From Bradyrhizobium sp. (GTDB lineage: Bacteria > Pseudomonadota > Alphaproteobacteria > Rhizobiales > Xanthobacteraceae): a stretch of DNA of 36,312 nucleotides. The stretch spans positions 1 to 36,312 of the forward strand of contig NZ_JAGWUA010000023.1 in assembly GCF_028868675.1 (NCBI RefSeq), given 5' to 3'. The notes beneath the pieces were generated by a model. The model was not told the DNA's origin, made no database searches, and saw nothing but the letters and a program-made list of their open reading frames with translations. The position numbers and the translations under genes were made by a program. Below are positions 1 through 6,410 of the stretch, one piece after another (position 1 is the stretch's first letter; the number at the start of each line of letters is the position of its first letter).

Positions 1-2
1 GC

Positions 3-32
3 CATGGACACATGGCGGAGGCGGCGGAATGA
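3..32 (+). CDS. Possible 3' end of an upstream transporter-operon gene (partial)
   Basis: The frame starting at base 3 reads HGHMAEAAE and then a TGA stop at 30-32. An Ala/Glu-rich tail like this is what a GC-rich coding end looks like, and it lies just before the left repeat arm and upstream of the livH-type permease in the same direction. The missing LivG-type ATPase or an associated CoA ligase would be expected here, but nine residues cannot identify a family. The call rests on position only. Confidence 0.25.
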   Translation, partial: HGHMAEAAE

Positions 33-52
33 GGACAGATCGCGCTGCTTCG

Positions 53-121
53 CTTCGCCTCCCCCCGCTTGCGGGGAGAGGCCGGATCGCGTCAGCGATC
101 CGGGTGAGGGGGAGCCTCCGC
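53..121. repeat. Left arm of inverted repeat framing the DUF559 gene
   Basis: This arm is a near-exact inverted copy of bases 458-525. It holds a fixed hairpin (CCCCGC at 63-68, GCGGGG at 71-76) and a second hairpin (GGATCGC at 84-90, GCGATCC at 95-101). The outer and inner flanks match the other arm, but the second hairpin has a different sequence there. The TGA stop and last codons of the DUF559 gene lie inside this arm. It resembles REP-like palindromes common in rhizobial genomes, a resemblance I make from memory. Confidence 0.85.
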
Positions 122-457
122 AAGGGCGGTGGCAATCGTTTCAAGGACGCCTGCCAAGTTGCGCTGCACGTCGTTGTTCCAGAATCGCAGGACGCGGTAG
201 TTGCGGCCCGCAAGCCACTTGTCGCGAACAACGTCGCGAGGATCGTCGGCATGTTGCCCGCCGTCCACCTCGATGATCAGGCGACATTCGCGACAGATGA
301 AGTCAACCGTGTACGGCCCAATCGGCTCTTGCCGCACGAACTTGTATCCATTCAGCCTCCGAGCGCGAAGCCGGTACCAGAGCGTCCCTTCCGTATCGGT
401 CAAAGTATTCCGCAAGCGCCGTGCGCGCTCAGTCTTGCCTTCATCGGCACCTCGCAT
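92..457 (-). CDS. DUF559 domain protein (Vsr-like endonuclease fold), repeat-framed
   Basis: This 121-residue protein shows the DUF559 pattern throughout: an N-terminal ARRLRN..TDTE..LWYRLRARRL segment, then a core with PIGPYTVDFIC, the acidic pair in LIIEVDGGQH, and the C-terminal YRVLRFWNNDV. The family has a Vsr/PD-(D/E)XK-like nuclease fold; substrate and role are generally unknown. I chose the ATG at 457 because the GAGGGGGAG of the right repeat arm lies 7 bases upstream as a ribosome binding site, and a longer reading would only translate the repeat and the antisense of livH. The C-terminal EAPPHPDR and stop are encoded by the left arm. It runs opposite to the surrounding transporter operon, as an inserted unit would. 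Confidence 0.85.
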   Translation of the reverse strand: MRGADEGKTERARRLRNTLTDTEGTLWYRLRARRLNGYKFVRQEPIGPYTVDFICRECRLIIEVDGGQHADDPRDVVRDKWLAGRNYRVLRFWNNDVQRNLAGVLETIATALAEAPPHPDR

Positions 458-525
458 GCGGAAGCTCCCCCTCACCCGTCGTGCTTCGCACGCCGGCCTC
501 TCCCCGCAAGCGGGGAGAGGCGAAG
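458..525. repeat. Right arm of inverted repeat framing the DUF559 gene
   Basis: The reverse complement matches 53-121 from CTTCGCCT through the CCCCGC/GCGGGG hairpin, and again from GGGTGAGGGGGAGC to TCCGC. The central hairpin differs: CGTGC at 480-484 pairs with GCACG at 488-492, where the left arm has an unrelated 7-base stem. Stem pairing is therefore kept while sequence changes. Toward the gene it provides the DUF559 ribosome binding site; toward livH its end (AAGGA at 523-527) is the best ribosome binding site for the permease. Confidence 0.85.
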
Positions 526-535
526 GATAGCATAG

Positions 536-1429
536 ATGAACACCGCCTTCCTCATCCAGCTCCTGGTCAACGGCCTCGTGGTCGGCACGCTCTACGGCGT
601 GGTCGCCATGTCGTTCGTGCTGATCTACAAGGCGACCCAGGTCGTCAACTTTGCCCAAGGCGAATTGCTGCTGGTCGGCGCCTGGGTGTGCTGGGCGCTG
701 CTCGCGAAGTACCAGGTGCCGTTCTGGATCGGCATGCCGATCACGCTGGTGTTCATGTTCGCCTTCGGCATCGCGATCCAGGTCGTGATCCTGCGGCCGA
801 TGATCGGCGAGCCGATCATCTCGGTGATCATGGTGACGATCGGTCTCTCGACGGTGTTCCAGGCCGCGCTGAAATGGATGTTCGGCGTCAACCCGCAGCC
901 GTTCCCGCGCATCTTCGAGAGCCAGTCGGTGAGCCTGTTCGGCCTGCAGATCCAGACCGTCTACGTCATGAGCCTCGTGGTCTCGGTCGCGATGATGGTC
1001 GGCATGGCCTGGTTCTTCCGCGCCTCCAAATACGGCCTGGCGATGCGCGCCACCGCCTTCAACCAGCAGGTCGCCCAGTCGCTCGGCATTTCCGTGAAGA
1101 GCGTGTTCGCGATGGCCTGGGCGATCTCGGCGACGGTATCGGCGGTCGCCGGCGTCGTCGTGGCCGTGGTCAACGGCGTGTCGTCGGGACTGGCCGCCTA
1201 CGGCATCAAGGTGTTTCCGGCGGCGATCCTCGGCGGGCTCGACTCGGTCGGCGGAGCGGTGCTCGGCGGCATCATCATCGGGCTGCTCGAGAACGTCGCC
1301 CAGTATGTCGACAGCCAGTACCTGCACTGGGGCAATCTCTACGAGATCGCGCCGTTCTACGTGCTGATCATCGTGCTGATGATCAAGCCCTACGGCCTGT
1401 TCGGCACCCACGACATCGAGCGGATCTGA
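536..1429 (+). CDS. livH: Branched-chain amino acid-type ABC transporter permease (LivH family)
   Basis: This is the first of two inner-membrane permeases of a HAAT-family ABC importer. The 297-residue product is of normal LivH length, with about eight hydrophobic segments beginning at residue 5. It carries the family's N-terminal pattern (LVNGLVVGTLYGVVA..LIYKATQVVNFAQGE) and the C-terminal GGLDSVGGAVLGGI segment that contacts the ATPases. The ATG is preceded by AAGGA with an 8-base spacer, partly supplied by the neighbouring repeat arm. livM starts 2 bases after the stop, so the two are translationally linked. The solute need not be an amino acid; see the linked CoA ligase. Confidence 0.93.
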   Translation: MNTAFLIQLLVNGLVVGTLYGVVAMSFVLIYKATQVVNFAQGELLLVGAWVCWALLAKYQVPFWIGMPITLVFMFAFGIAIQVVILRPMIGEPIISVIMVTIGLSTVFQAALKWMFGVNPQPFPRIFESQSVSLFGLQIQTVYVMSLVVSVAMMVGMAWFFRASKYGLAMRATAFNQQVAQSLGISVKSVFAMAWAISATVSAVAGVVVAVVNGVSSGLAAYGIKVFPAAILGGLDSVGGAVLGGIIIGLLENVAQYVDSQYLHWGNLYEIAPFYVLIIVLMIKPYGLFGTHDIERI

Positions 1430-1431
1430 CC

Positions 1432-2505
1432 ATGGCCGGCCCCTCCCTCATCCCCGCTGGCGATTTCCGCACCACATACGCGGCGGACACCACGATCTTT
1501 CCGACCAGGACCAGCCGCAATTTCGCGATTGCGGGCGTGCTCCTGCTCTGCCTCGCACCGCAGTTCTTCAACGGATACTGGCTGAGCATCCTGATCCAGA
1601 TCGGCATCTTCTCGATCGCGGCACTCGGGCTGAACATCCTGGTCGGATTCACCGGCCAGATCTCGATCGGGCACGCCGCCTTCTTCCTGCTCGGCGCCTT
1701 CACCTCGGCCTATATCTCCAACAACGCGCCGATCCCGGTGTTCTTCGCGATTCCGCTCGCCGGAATCATCACCGCGCTGGTCGGACTGGTATTCGGCATT
1801 CCCGCGGCGCGGCTGAAGGGACTCTATCTCGTCATCGCCACGCTTGCGGCACAATACATCCTGCTCGACTTCTTCTCCCGCGCCGAATGGTTCACCGGCG
1901 GCTCGGTGCCGGCGAGCGCCAACCCGTTCTCCATCTTCGGCTATTCGCTGCGCGGCGACCGGCAATATTTCTACGTCGTGCTGGCCTATGTGCTCGTGAG
2001 CTACGTCCTCGTCACCAATCTGATGCGCACGCGCGACGGACGCGCCCTGATCTCGATCCGCGACCACTATCTCTCAGCCGAGATCATGGGCATCAACCTG
2101 ACGAAGTACCGCACGCTGTCGTTCGCGCTGGCCGCCTTCTTCGCCGGCATCGCCGGCGCGCTCTACGCGCACTACCAACAGGTCGTGTCGCAGGAGGGAT
2201 TCGGCATCGAACGTTCGATCCTGTTTCTCGCCATGGTCATCATCGGCGGCACCGGCTCGATCATGGGCACGCTGATGGGCACCGCCTTCGTGGTGCTGCT
2301 GCCGGAATCGATGGAGTGGCTCAGCCTGCATCTGAAGGGCGGCGCGATCGACCACGCGCTGTCCCTCAACACCAACATCACCTTCCTGCGCGAGATCGCG
2401 ATCGGCTTGATCATCATCGCGTTCCTGATGTTCGAGCCCGACGGGCTCGCGCATCGCTGGCGCCAGATCAAGGCCTACTGGAAACTCTACCCGTTCTCGC
2501 ATTGA
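1432..2505 (+). CDS. livM: Branched-chain amino acid-type ABC transporter permease (LivM family)
   Basis: This is the second permease, 357 residues. The start at 1432 follows the livH stop by 2 bases, and an in-frame extension upstream would only translate livH out of frame. A hydrophilic N-terminus of about 30 residues is followed by multiple membrane segments. Family signatures are LGLNILVGFTGQISIGHAAFFLLGA around residues 63-88, GIPAARLKGLYLVIATLA, and near the C-terminus MVIIGGTGSIMGTLMG. It pairs with LivH to form the translocation channel used by two ATPases, of which only the LivF type lies in this window. Confidence 0.93.
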   Translation: MAGPSLIPAGDFRTTYAADTTIFPTRTSRNFAIAGVLLLCLAPQFFNGYWLSILIQIGIFSIAALGLNILVGFTGQISIGHAAFFLLGAFTSAYISNNAPIPVFFAIPLAGIITALVGLVFGIPAARLKGLYLVIATLAAQYILLDFFSRAEWFTGGSVPASANPFSIFGYSLRGDRQYFYVVLAYVLVSYVLVTNLMRTRDGRALISIRDHYLSAEIMGINLTKYRTLSFALAAFFAGIAGALYAHYQQVVSQEGFGIERSILFLAMVIIGGTGSIMGTLMGTAFVVLLPESMEWLSLHLKGGAIDHALSLNTNITFLREIAIGLIIIAFLMFEPDGLAHRWRQIKAYWKLYPFSH

Positions 2506-2560
2506 GGCGAGCGCGGAACAACGACGACCGTCAACAACGACCCGAAGGAGGACAACGAAC

Positions 2561-3847
2561 ATGAAGATGAACATCTGGCTCGGCACGGTTTCGCTCGCGC
2601 TTGCCGTCTGCGGCGGCGCGGCGCTCGCGGCCGACGACAAGATTCCGCTCGGCCATCTAGCGGACTATTCCGGCCCGACGGGCGACGTCGGCACACCCTA
2701 TGGGCAGGCCGAGGCCGACACCTTCGCCTGGATCAACAAGAACGGCGGCATCGCCGGCAAGCAGGTCGCCATCGACACCAACGACTATGGCTACCAGGTG
2801 CCGCGCGCGATCGCGCTGTACAAGAAGTGGTCGGCCCCGGAGAGCAAGGTAGCCGCGATCCTCGGCTGGGGCACCGCCGACACCGAGGCGCTGACCGGCT
2901 TCCTGGCCAACGACAAGATTCCCGACCTGTCCGCCTCCTACGCGGCGGCATTGACCGATCCGGAAGGCGCCAGCGGCAAGGCGAAGCCGGCGCCCTACAA
3001 CCTGTTCTACGGCCCGAGCTACTCCGACGCCTTGCGTGCGATGCTGCTGTGGGCGGCCGACGACTGGAAGGCCAAGGGCAAGACCGGCAAGCCGAAATAC
3101 GTGCACATGGGCGGCAACCATCCCTACCCGAACGCTCCGAAGGCAGCCGGCGAAGCGCTGGCGGCCGAACTCGGCTTCGAAGTGCTGCCGCCGCTGGTGT
3201 TCGCGCTGACGCCCGGCGACTACAGCGCGCAGTGCCTGAGCCTGAAGAGCTCCGGCGCCAACTACGCCTATCTCGGCAACACCGCAGCCTCCAACATCTC
3301 GGTCATCAAGGCCTGCAAGACCGCCGGCGTCGACGTGCAGTTCCTCGGCAACGTCTGGGGCATGGACGAGAACGCCGCCAAGACCGCGGGCGACGCGGCC
3401 AACGGCGTGATCTTCCCGCTGCGCACCTCGGTGAGCTGGGGCGGCGATGCGCCCGGCATGAAGACCGTGATGGATATCTCCAAGATGTCCGACCCGACGG
3501 GCAAGGTCTACCGTCCGGTGCACTACATCGCAGGCGTCTGCACGGCGATGTACATGAAGGAAGCGCTGGAATGGGCGGTCAAGAACGGCGGCGCCACCGG
3601 CGAGAACGTCATCAAGGCGTTCCACCAGAAGAAGGACTGGGTGCCGGCCGGCATGGAAGGCGTGTGCAGTCCCTCGACCTGGACCGAGAAGGACCACCGC
3701 GGCACGCTGAAGGTCGACCTCTATCGGACCAAGATCTCGGGTTCGACCGACGGCGATCTCAACGACATCATGTCCAAGGGCGCGATCAAGCTCGAGAAGG
3801 TCAAGACCGTCGAGCTGCCGCGCAAGCCGGAGTGGCTGGGCTGGTGA
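2561..3847 (+). CDS. Periplasmic substrate-binding protein of the HAAT ABC transporter
   Basis: This 428-residue protein of the Peripla_BP_6 type (Leu/Ile/Val-binding fold) starts with a Sec signal peptide: basic KMN, a hydrophobic stretch and an ALA-AD cleavage site near residue 23. The Cys in the leader lies in LAVC, which does not fit a lipobox well, so a free periplasmic protein is likelier than a lipoprotein. A strong AAGGAGG at 2545-2551 lies 9 bases before the ATG. Typical segments are GHLADYSGPTGDVGTPYG at the binding cleft and the hinge region around YNLFYGPSYSDALRA. It is longer than E. coli LivJ (about 370), as in relatives that bind aromatic or short carboxylic acids, so the ligand cannot be stated. 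Confidence 0.9.
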   Translation: MKMNIWLGTVSLALAVCGGAALAADDKIPLGHLADYSGPTGDVGTPYGQAEADTFAWINKNGGIAGKQVAIDTNDYGYQVPRAIALYKKWSAPESKVAAILGWGTADTEALTGFLANDKIPDLSASYAAALTDPEGASGKAKPAPYNLFYGPSYSDALRAMLLWAADDWKAKGKTGKPKYVHMGGNHPYPNAPKAAGEALAAELGFEVLPPLVFALTPGDYSAQCLSLKSSGANYAYLGNTAASNISVIKACKTAGVDVQFLGNVWGMDENAAKTAGDAANGVIFPLRTSVSWGGDAPGMKTVMDISKMSDPTGKVYRPVHYIAGVCTAMYMKEALEWAVKNGGATGENVIKAFHQKKDWVPAGMEGVCSPSTWTEKDHRGTLKVDLYRTKISGSTDGDLNDIMSKGAIKLEKVKTVELPRKPEWLGW

Positions 3848-3863
3848 GGTAGACACGAGCGTC

Positions 3864-3940
3864 ATGGCCGGGCTTGTCCCGGCCATCCACGCCTGAGGCG
3901 TGGCAGGAAGTACGTGGATGCCCGGCACGGGGCCGGGCAT
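3864..3940. repeat. Three consecutive palindromes between binding-protein and ATPase genes
   Basis: Three hairpins lie in tandem: ATGGCCGGG/CCCGGCCAT (3864-3886, 5-base loop), CCACGCC/GGCGTGG (3887-3903, 3-base loop) and ATGCCCGGC/GCCGGGCAT (3918-3940, 5-base loop). There is no U-run, so this is not a standard terminator. The ATGGCCGGG type is a repeat I recall as very common between Bradyrhizobium genes. In this position it could lower expression of the distal genes or protect the binding-protein mRNA from 3' decay, giving excess binding protein, but that is inference. Confidence 0.8.
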
Positions 3941-3969
3941 CACGGGCGTAGCAATCGGCGAACCAGCGC

Positions 3970-4809
3970 ATGACCGAAACCATCGAAACAACCCGCGTCA
4001 AACCGACGGCCGCCGCGCCCGCCCCGCTGCTCAGCGTGCGCAACATCGAGGTCGTCTACGACGACGTCATCCTGGTGCTGCGCGGCCTGAGCCTCGAGGT
4101 GCCGAAGGGCGCCATCGTGGCGCTGCTCGGGGCGAACGGCGCCGGCAAGTCGACGACGCTGAAGGCAATCTCGGGTCTGCTCAAGACCGAGGACGGCGAG
4201 GTCACGCGCGGCGACATCGTGTTCGACGGCGACCGCATCAACGGCATCGATCCCGACAAGATCGTGCGCCGCGGCATCTTCCAGGTGATGGAGGGCCGCC
4301 GCATCGTCGCCGACATGACCTCGCTGGAGAACCTCAAGCTCGGCGCCTTCACCCGCAGCGACCGCGAGGTCGACGCCGATCTCGACATGGTGTTCGACTA
4401 TTTCCCGCGCCTGAAGGAACGCACCGGGCTCGCTGGCTACCTGTCCGGCGGCGAGCAGCAGATGCTGGCGATCGGCCGCGCGCTGATGGCGCGCCCGAAG
4501 ATGATCCTGATGGACGAGCCGTCGATGGGACTGTCGCCGCTGCTCGTCAAGGAGGTCTTCGCGATCATCAAGAAGATCAACCGCGACCTCGGCGTCACCA
4601 TCCTGCTGGTCGAGCAGAACGCGCGCGCCGCGCTCTCGGTCGCCGGCCACGGCTACATCATGGAGCAGGGCAAGGTCGTGCTCGACGGCACCGCCGACGA
4701 GCTGCGCGACAACGAGGACGTCAAGGAATTCTACCTCGGCGGCGCCGGCGACCAGCGCAAGAGCTTCAAGAACCTGAAGAGCTTCAAGCGGCGGAAACGA
4801 TGGCTATGA
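3970..4809 (+). CDS. livF: ABC transporter ATP-binding protein (LivF family)
   Basis: This 279-residue ATPase has Walker A GANGAGKST (residues 54-62), the ABC signature LSGGEQQ (158-164) and Walker B MILMDEP with the catalytic Glu near 183. The short form of the domain and VEQNA after the D-loop are typical of LivF. An N-terminal tail of about 20 residues precedes the domain, and the C-terminus is a basic tail with a small internal repeat (KSFKNLKSFKRRKR). The partner ATPase, LivG, is not in this window and may lie to the left. The stop overlaps the start of the next gene (bases 4800-4809), so the ligase is probably made with the transporter. Confidence 0.93.
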   Translation: MTETIETTRVKPTAAAPAPLLSVRNIEVVYDDVILVLRGLSLEVPKGAIVALLGANGAGKSTTLKAISGLLKTEDGEVTRGDIVFDGDRINGIDPDKIVRRGIFQVMEGRRIVADMTSLENLKLGAFTRSDREVDADLDMVFDYFPRLKERTGLAGYLSGGEQQMLAIGRALMARPKMILMDEPSMGLSPLLVKEVFAIIKKINRDLGVTILLVEQNARAALSVAGHGYIMEQGKVVLDGTADELRDNEDVKEFYLGGAGDQRKSFKNLKSFKRRKRWL

Positions 4810-6038
4810 GTTCGGCCGGCAAGCATTACGACGCGCGCGAGACGCGCGACCCAGCCAGCCGCGAGGCCGAACTATTTGCCCGCCTGCCCGACGTTCTGCG
4901 CCATGCCGTGGCAGCCCCGGCCTATGCGGAACGGCTGAAGGGCGTCGACCCGGCCTCGGTGGCCTCCAGGACGGAGCTGGCACGCCTGCCGGTGCTGCGC
5001 AAGTCGGAGCTGCCTGCCCTGCACAAGGCCTCACCGCCCTTCGGAGGCTTCGTGGCGAGCCCTCCGGGCTCATTCTCGCGGCTGTTCACCTCGCCCGGCC
5101 CGATCTTCGAGCCGGAGGGCACGCAGGTCGATCCCTGGCGCGGCGCGCGGGCACTGTTCGCCGCGGGCTTTCGCCCCGGCGACGTCGTGCTCAACACGTT
5201 CAGCTACCATCTCACCCCCGGCGGCTTCATCTTCGACGCCTCGGCACGCGCGCTCGGCTGTGCGGTGATCCCGGCGGGCCCCGGCAATACCGAACAGCAG
5301 TTCGAGCTGATCGAGGCCTACCGGCCCATTGGCTACAGCGGCACGCCGGATTTTCTGAAGATCCTGCTGGACGCGGCCGCAAACAGCGGGCGCGACGTCT
5401 CCTCGATCAAGCGCGCGCTGGTCTCCGGCGCGGCGTTCCCGCCCTCGCTGCAGGCCGAAATCAGCTCGCGCGGCATCGACGCCTACCAGGCCTTCGGCAC
5501 CGCCGATCTCGGCCTGATCGCGTTCGAGACCGAGGCGCGCGATGGCATGGTGGTCAATGAGGACCTGATCCTGGAGATCGTCAGGCCCGGCACCGGCGAT
5601 CCCGTGGCAGATGGCGACGTCGGCGAGATCGTCGTCACCTCGCTCGACCCGCATCACCCCTGGATCAGGCTCGCGCTCGGCGACCTCACCGCGGCGCTGC
5701 CGGGCCCAAGCCGGTGCGGCCGCACCAATTTGCGCATCAAGGGCTGGATGGGCCGGGCCGACCAGACCACCAAGGTCAAGGGCATGTTCGTCCGCCCCGA
5801 GCAGATCGCCGACATCGGCAAGCGCCATCCCGCACTCGGCCGGCTGCGGCTCGTCGTCACCCGCCAGGGCGAGACCGACGTCATGACGCTGAAGGCGGAA
5901 ACCGCGGCCGCCAGCGAGCGACTGCGCGAGGAGATCGCGGGAACCCTGCGCGCGGTGGCCAAGCTCGGCGGTCAGGTCGAACTCGTCGCCCCCGGCGCGC
6001 TGCCGAACGACGGCAAGGTGATCGCGGACGAACGGTAG
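4800..6038 (+). CDS. AMP-forming CoA ligase of the phenylacetate-CoA ligase (PaaK) type
   Basis: This 412-residue protein fits the PaaK branch of adenylate-forming enzymes, which activate a carboxylic acid via an acyl-AMP to an acyl-CoA in the cytoplasm. Visible features are LPVLRKSEL near residue 65 (PaaK has a similar P-x-x-x-K segment), the nucleotide-loop region YSGTPDFLKIL, AYQAFGTADLGLIAFE corresponding to the GTTE motif, and a C-terminal IKGWMGRADQTTKVKGMFVRP matching the hinge and KG-x-x-V-x-P region. The usual SSGTTG loop is poorly kept: FTSPGPIFEPEG stands there. It starts inside the livF 3' end. The substrate is unknown, but the pairing points to the imported acid. Confidence 0.82.
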   Translation: MAMSSAGKHYDARETRDPASREAELFARLPDVLRHAVAAPAYAERLKGVDPASVASRTELARLPVLRKSELPALHKASPPFGGFVASPPGSFSRLFTSPGPIFEPEGTQVDPWRGARALFAAGFRPGDVVLNTFSYHLTPGGFIFDASARALGCAVIPAGPGNTEQQFELIEAYRPIGYSGTPDFLKILLDAAANSGRDVSSIKRALVSGAAFPPSLQAEISSRGIDAYQAFGTADLGLIAFETEARDGMVVNEDLILEIVRPGTGDPVADGDVGEIVVTSLDPHHPWIRLALGDLTAALPGPSRCGRTNLRIKGWMGRADQTTKVKGMFVRPEQIADIGKRHPALGRLRLVVTRQGETDVMTLKAETAAASERLREEIAGTLRAVAKLGGQVELVAPGALPNDGKVIADER

Positions 6039-6056
6039 TCGTTTCAGTACGGCCGG

Positions 6057-6353
6057 TCATCGCTCCAGACCATTCGGAACGCCGGCGGCGATCTTCTTGA
6101 CGGCCTTCCGGTAGAGCACGGCATCAAGCGAGAACAGATTGGCCTTGGCTTCCGCGATGGTACTCGCAGTCCCGACCGCCACGTCCTCCCAATGGACGGT
6201 CCACGAACCGGTATCGATCCCCTCGTCGATGAAGCACACGGTCGCGCCGGTCGGCTCGCCGCACAGGATCGACCATTCCATCACCGGGCGACCTCGGAAC
6301 CTCGGCGACCTCCCGATATGTGGCGTTGAGTGAGAATACCAAGGCCACAGAGC
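6057..6353 (-). pseudogene. Remnant of a formyltransferase (C-terminal part of the catalytic domain)
   Basis: The open frame reads PRFRGRPVMEWSILCGEP, then GATVCFIDEGIDTG, which matches the motif region of the methionyl-tRNA/sugar formyltransferase fold (family pattern H-x-S-L-L-P-x-x-R-G, then G-x-T-x-H-x-x-D-x-x-x-D-x-G). Everything upstream is lost: the frame hits a stop at 6354-6356 and there is no N-10-formyl-THF-binding Asn-containing half. About 98 codons remain of a normal 200-300. The histidine of the second motif is Cys here (TVCFIDE), and the HPSLLP region reads HSTPHIGRSP, so it is also degraded. It overlaps nothing and lies 3' to 3' with the CoA ligase. Confidence 0.6.
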
Positions 6354-6410
6354 TCAACGACATTGTTCCGGCAGGACGCCAGCGGCCACAAAGGTGCCGC
6401 CCAGCCACCG

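Noticed and set aside
458..1411. In-frame extension of the DUF559 gene to about 439 codons on the - strand
   Set aside because: Beyond the ATG at 457 it only translates the repeat arm and the antisense of livH, giving His/Asp/Arg-rich sequence without family similarity.
2561..2635. Binding protein as a lipoprotein
   Set aside because: The leader Cys follows Leu-Ala-Val, which lacks the small residue needed at -1, and a good ALA-AD cleavage site lies downstream.
6354..6410. Continuation of the formyltransferase fragment upstream
   Set aside because: A stop at 6354-6356 closes the frame and none of the three frames shows the missing N-terminal half.
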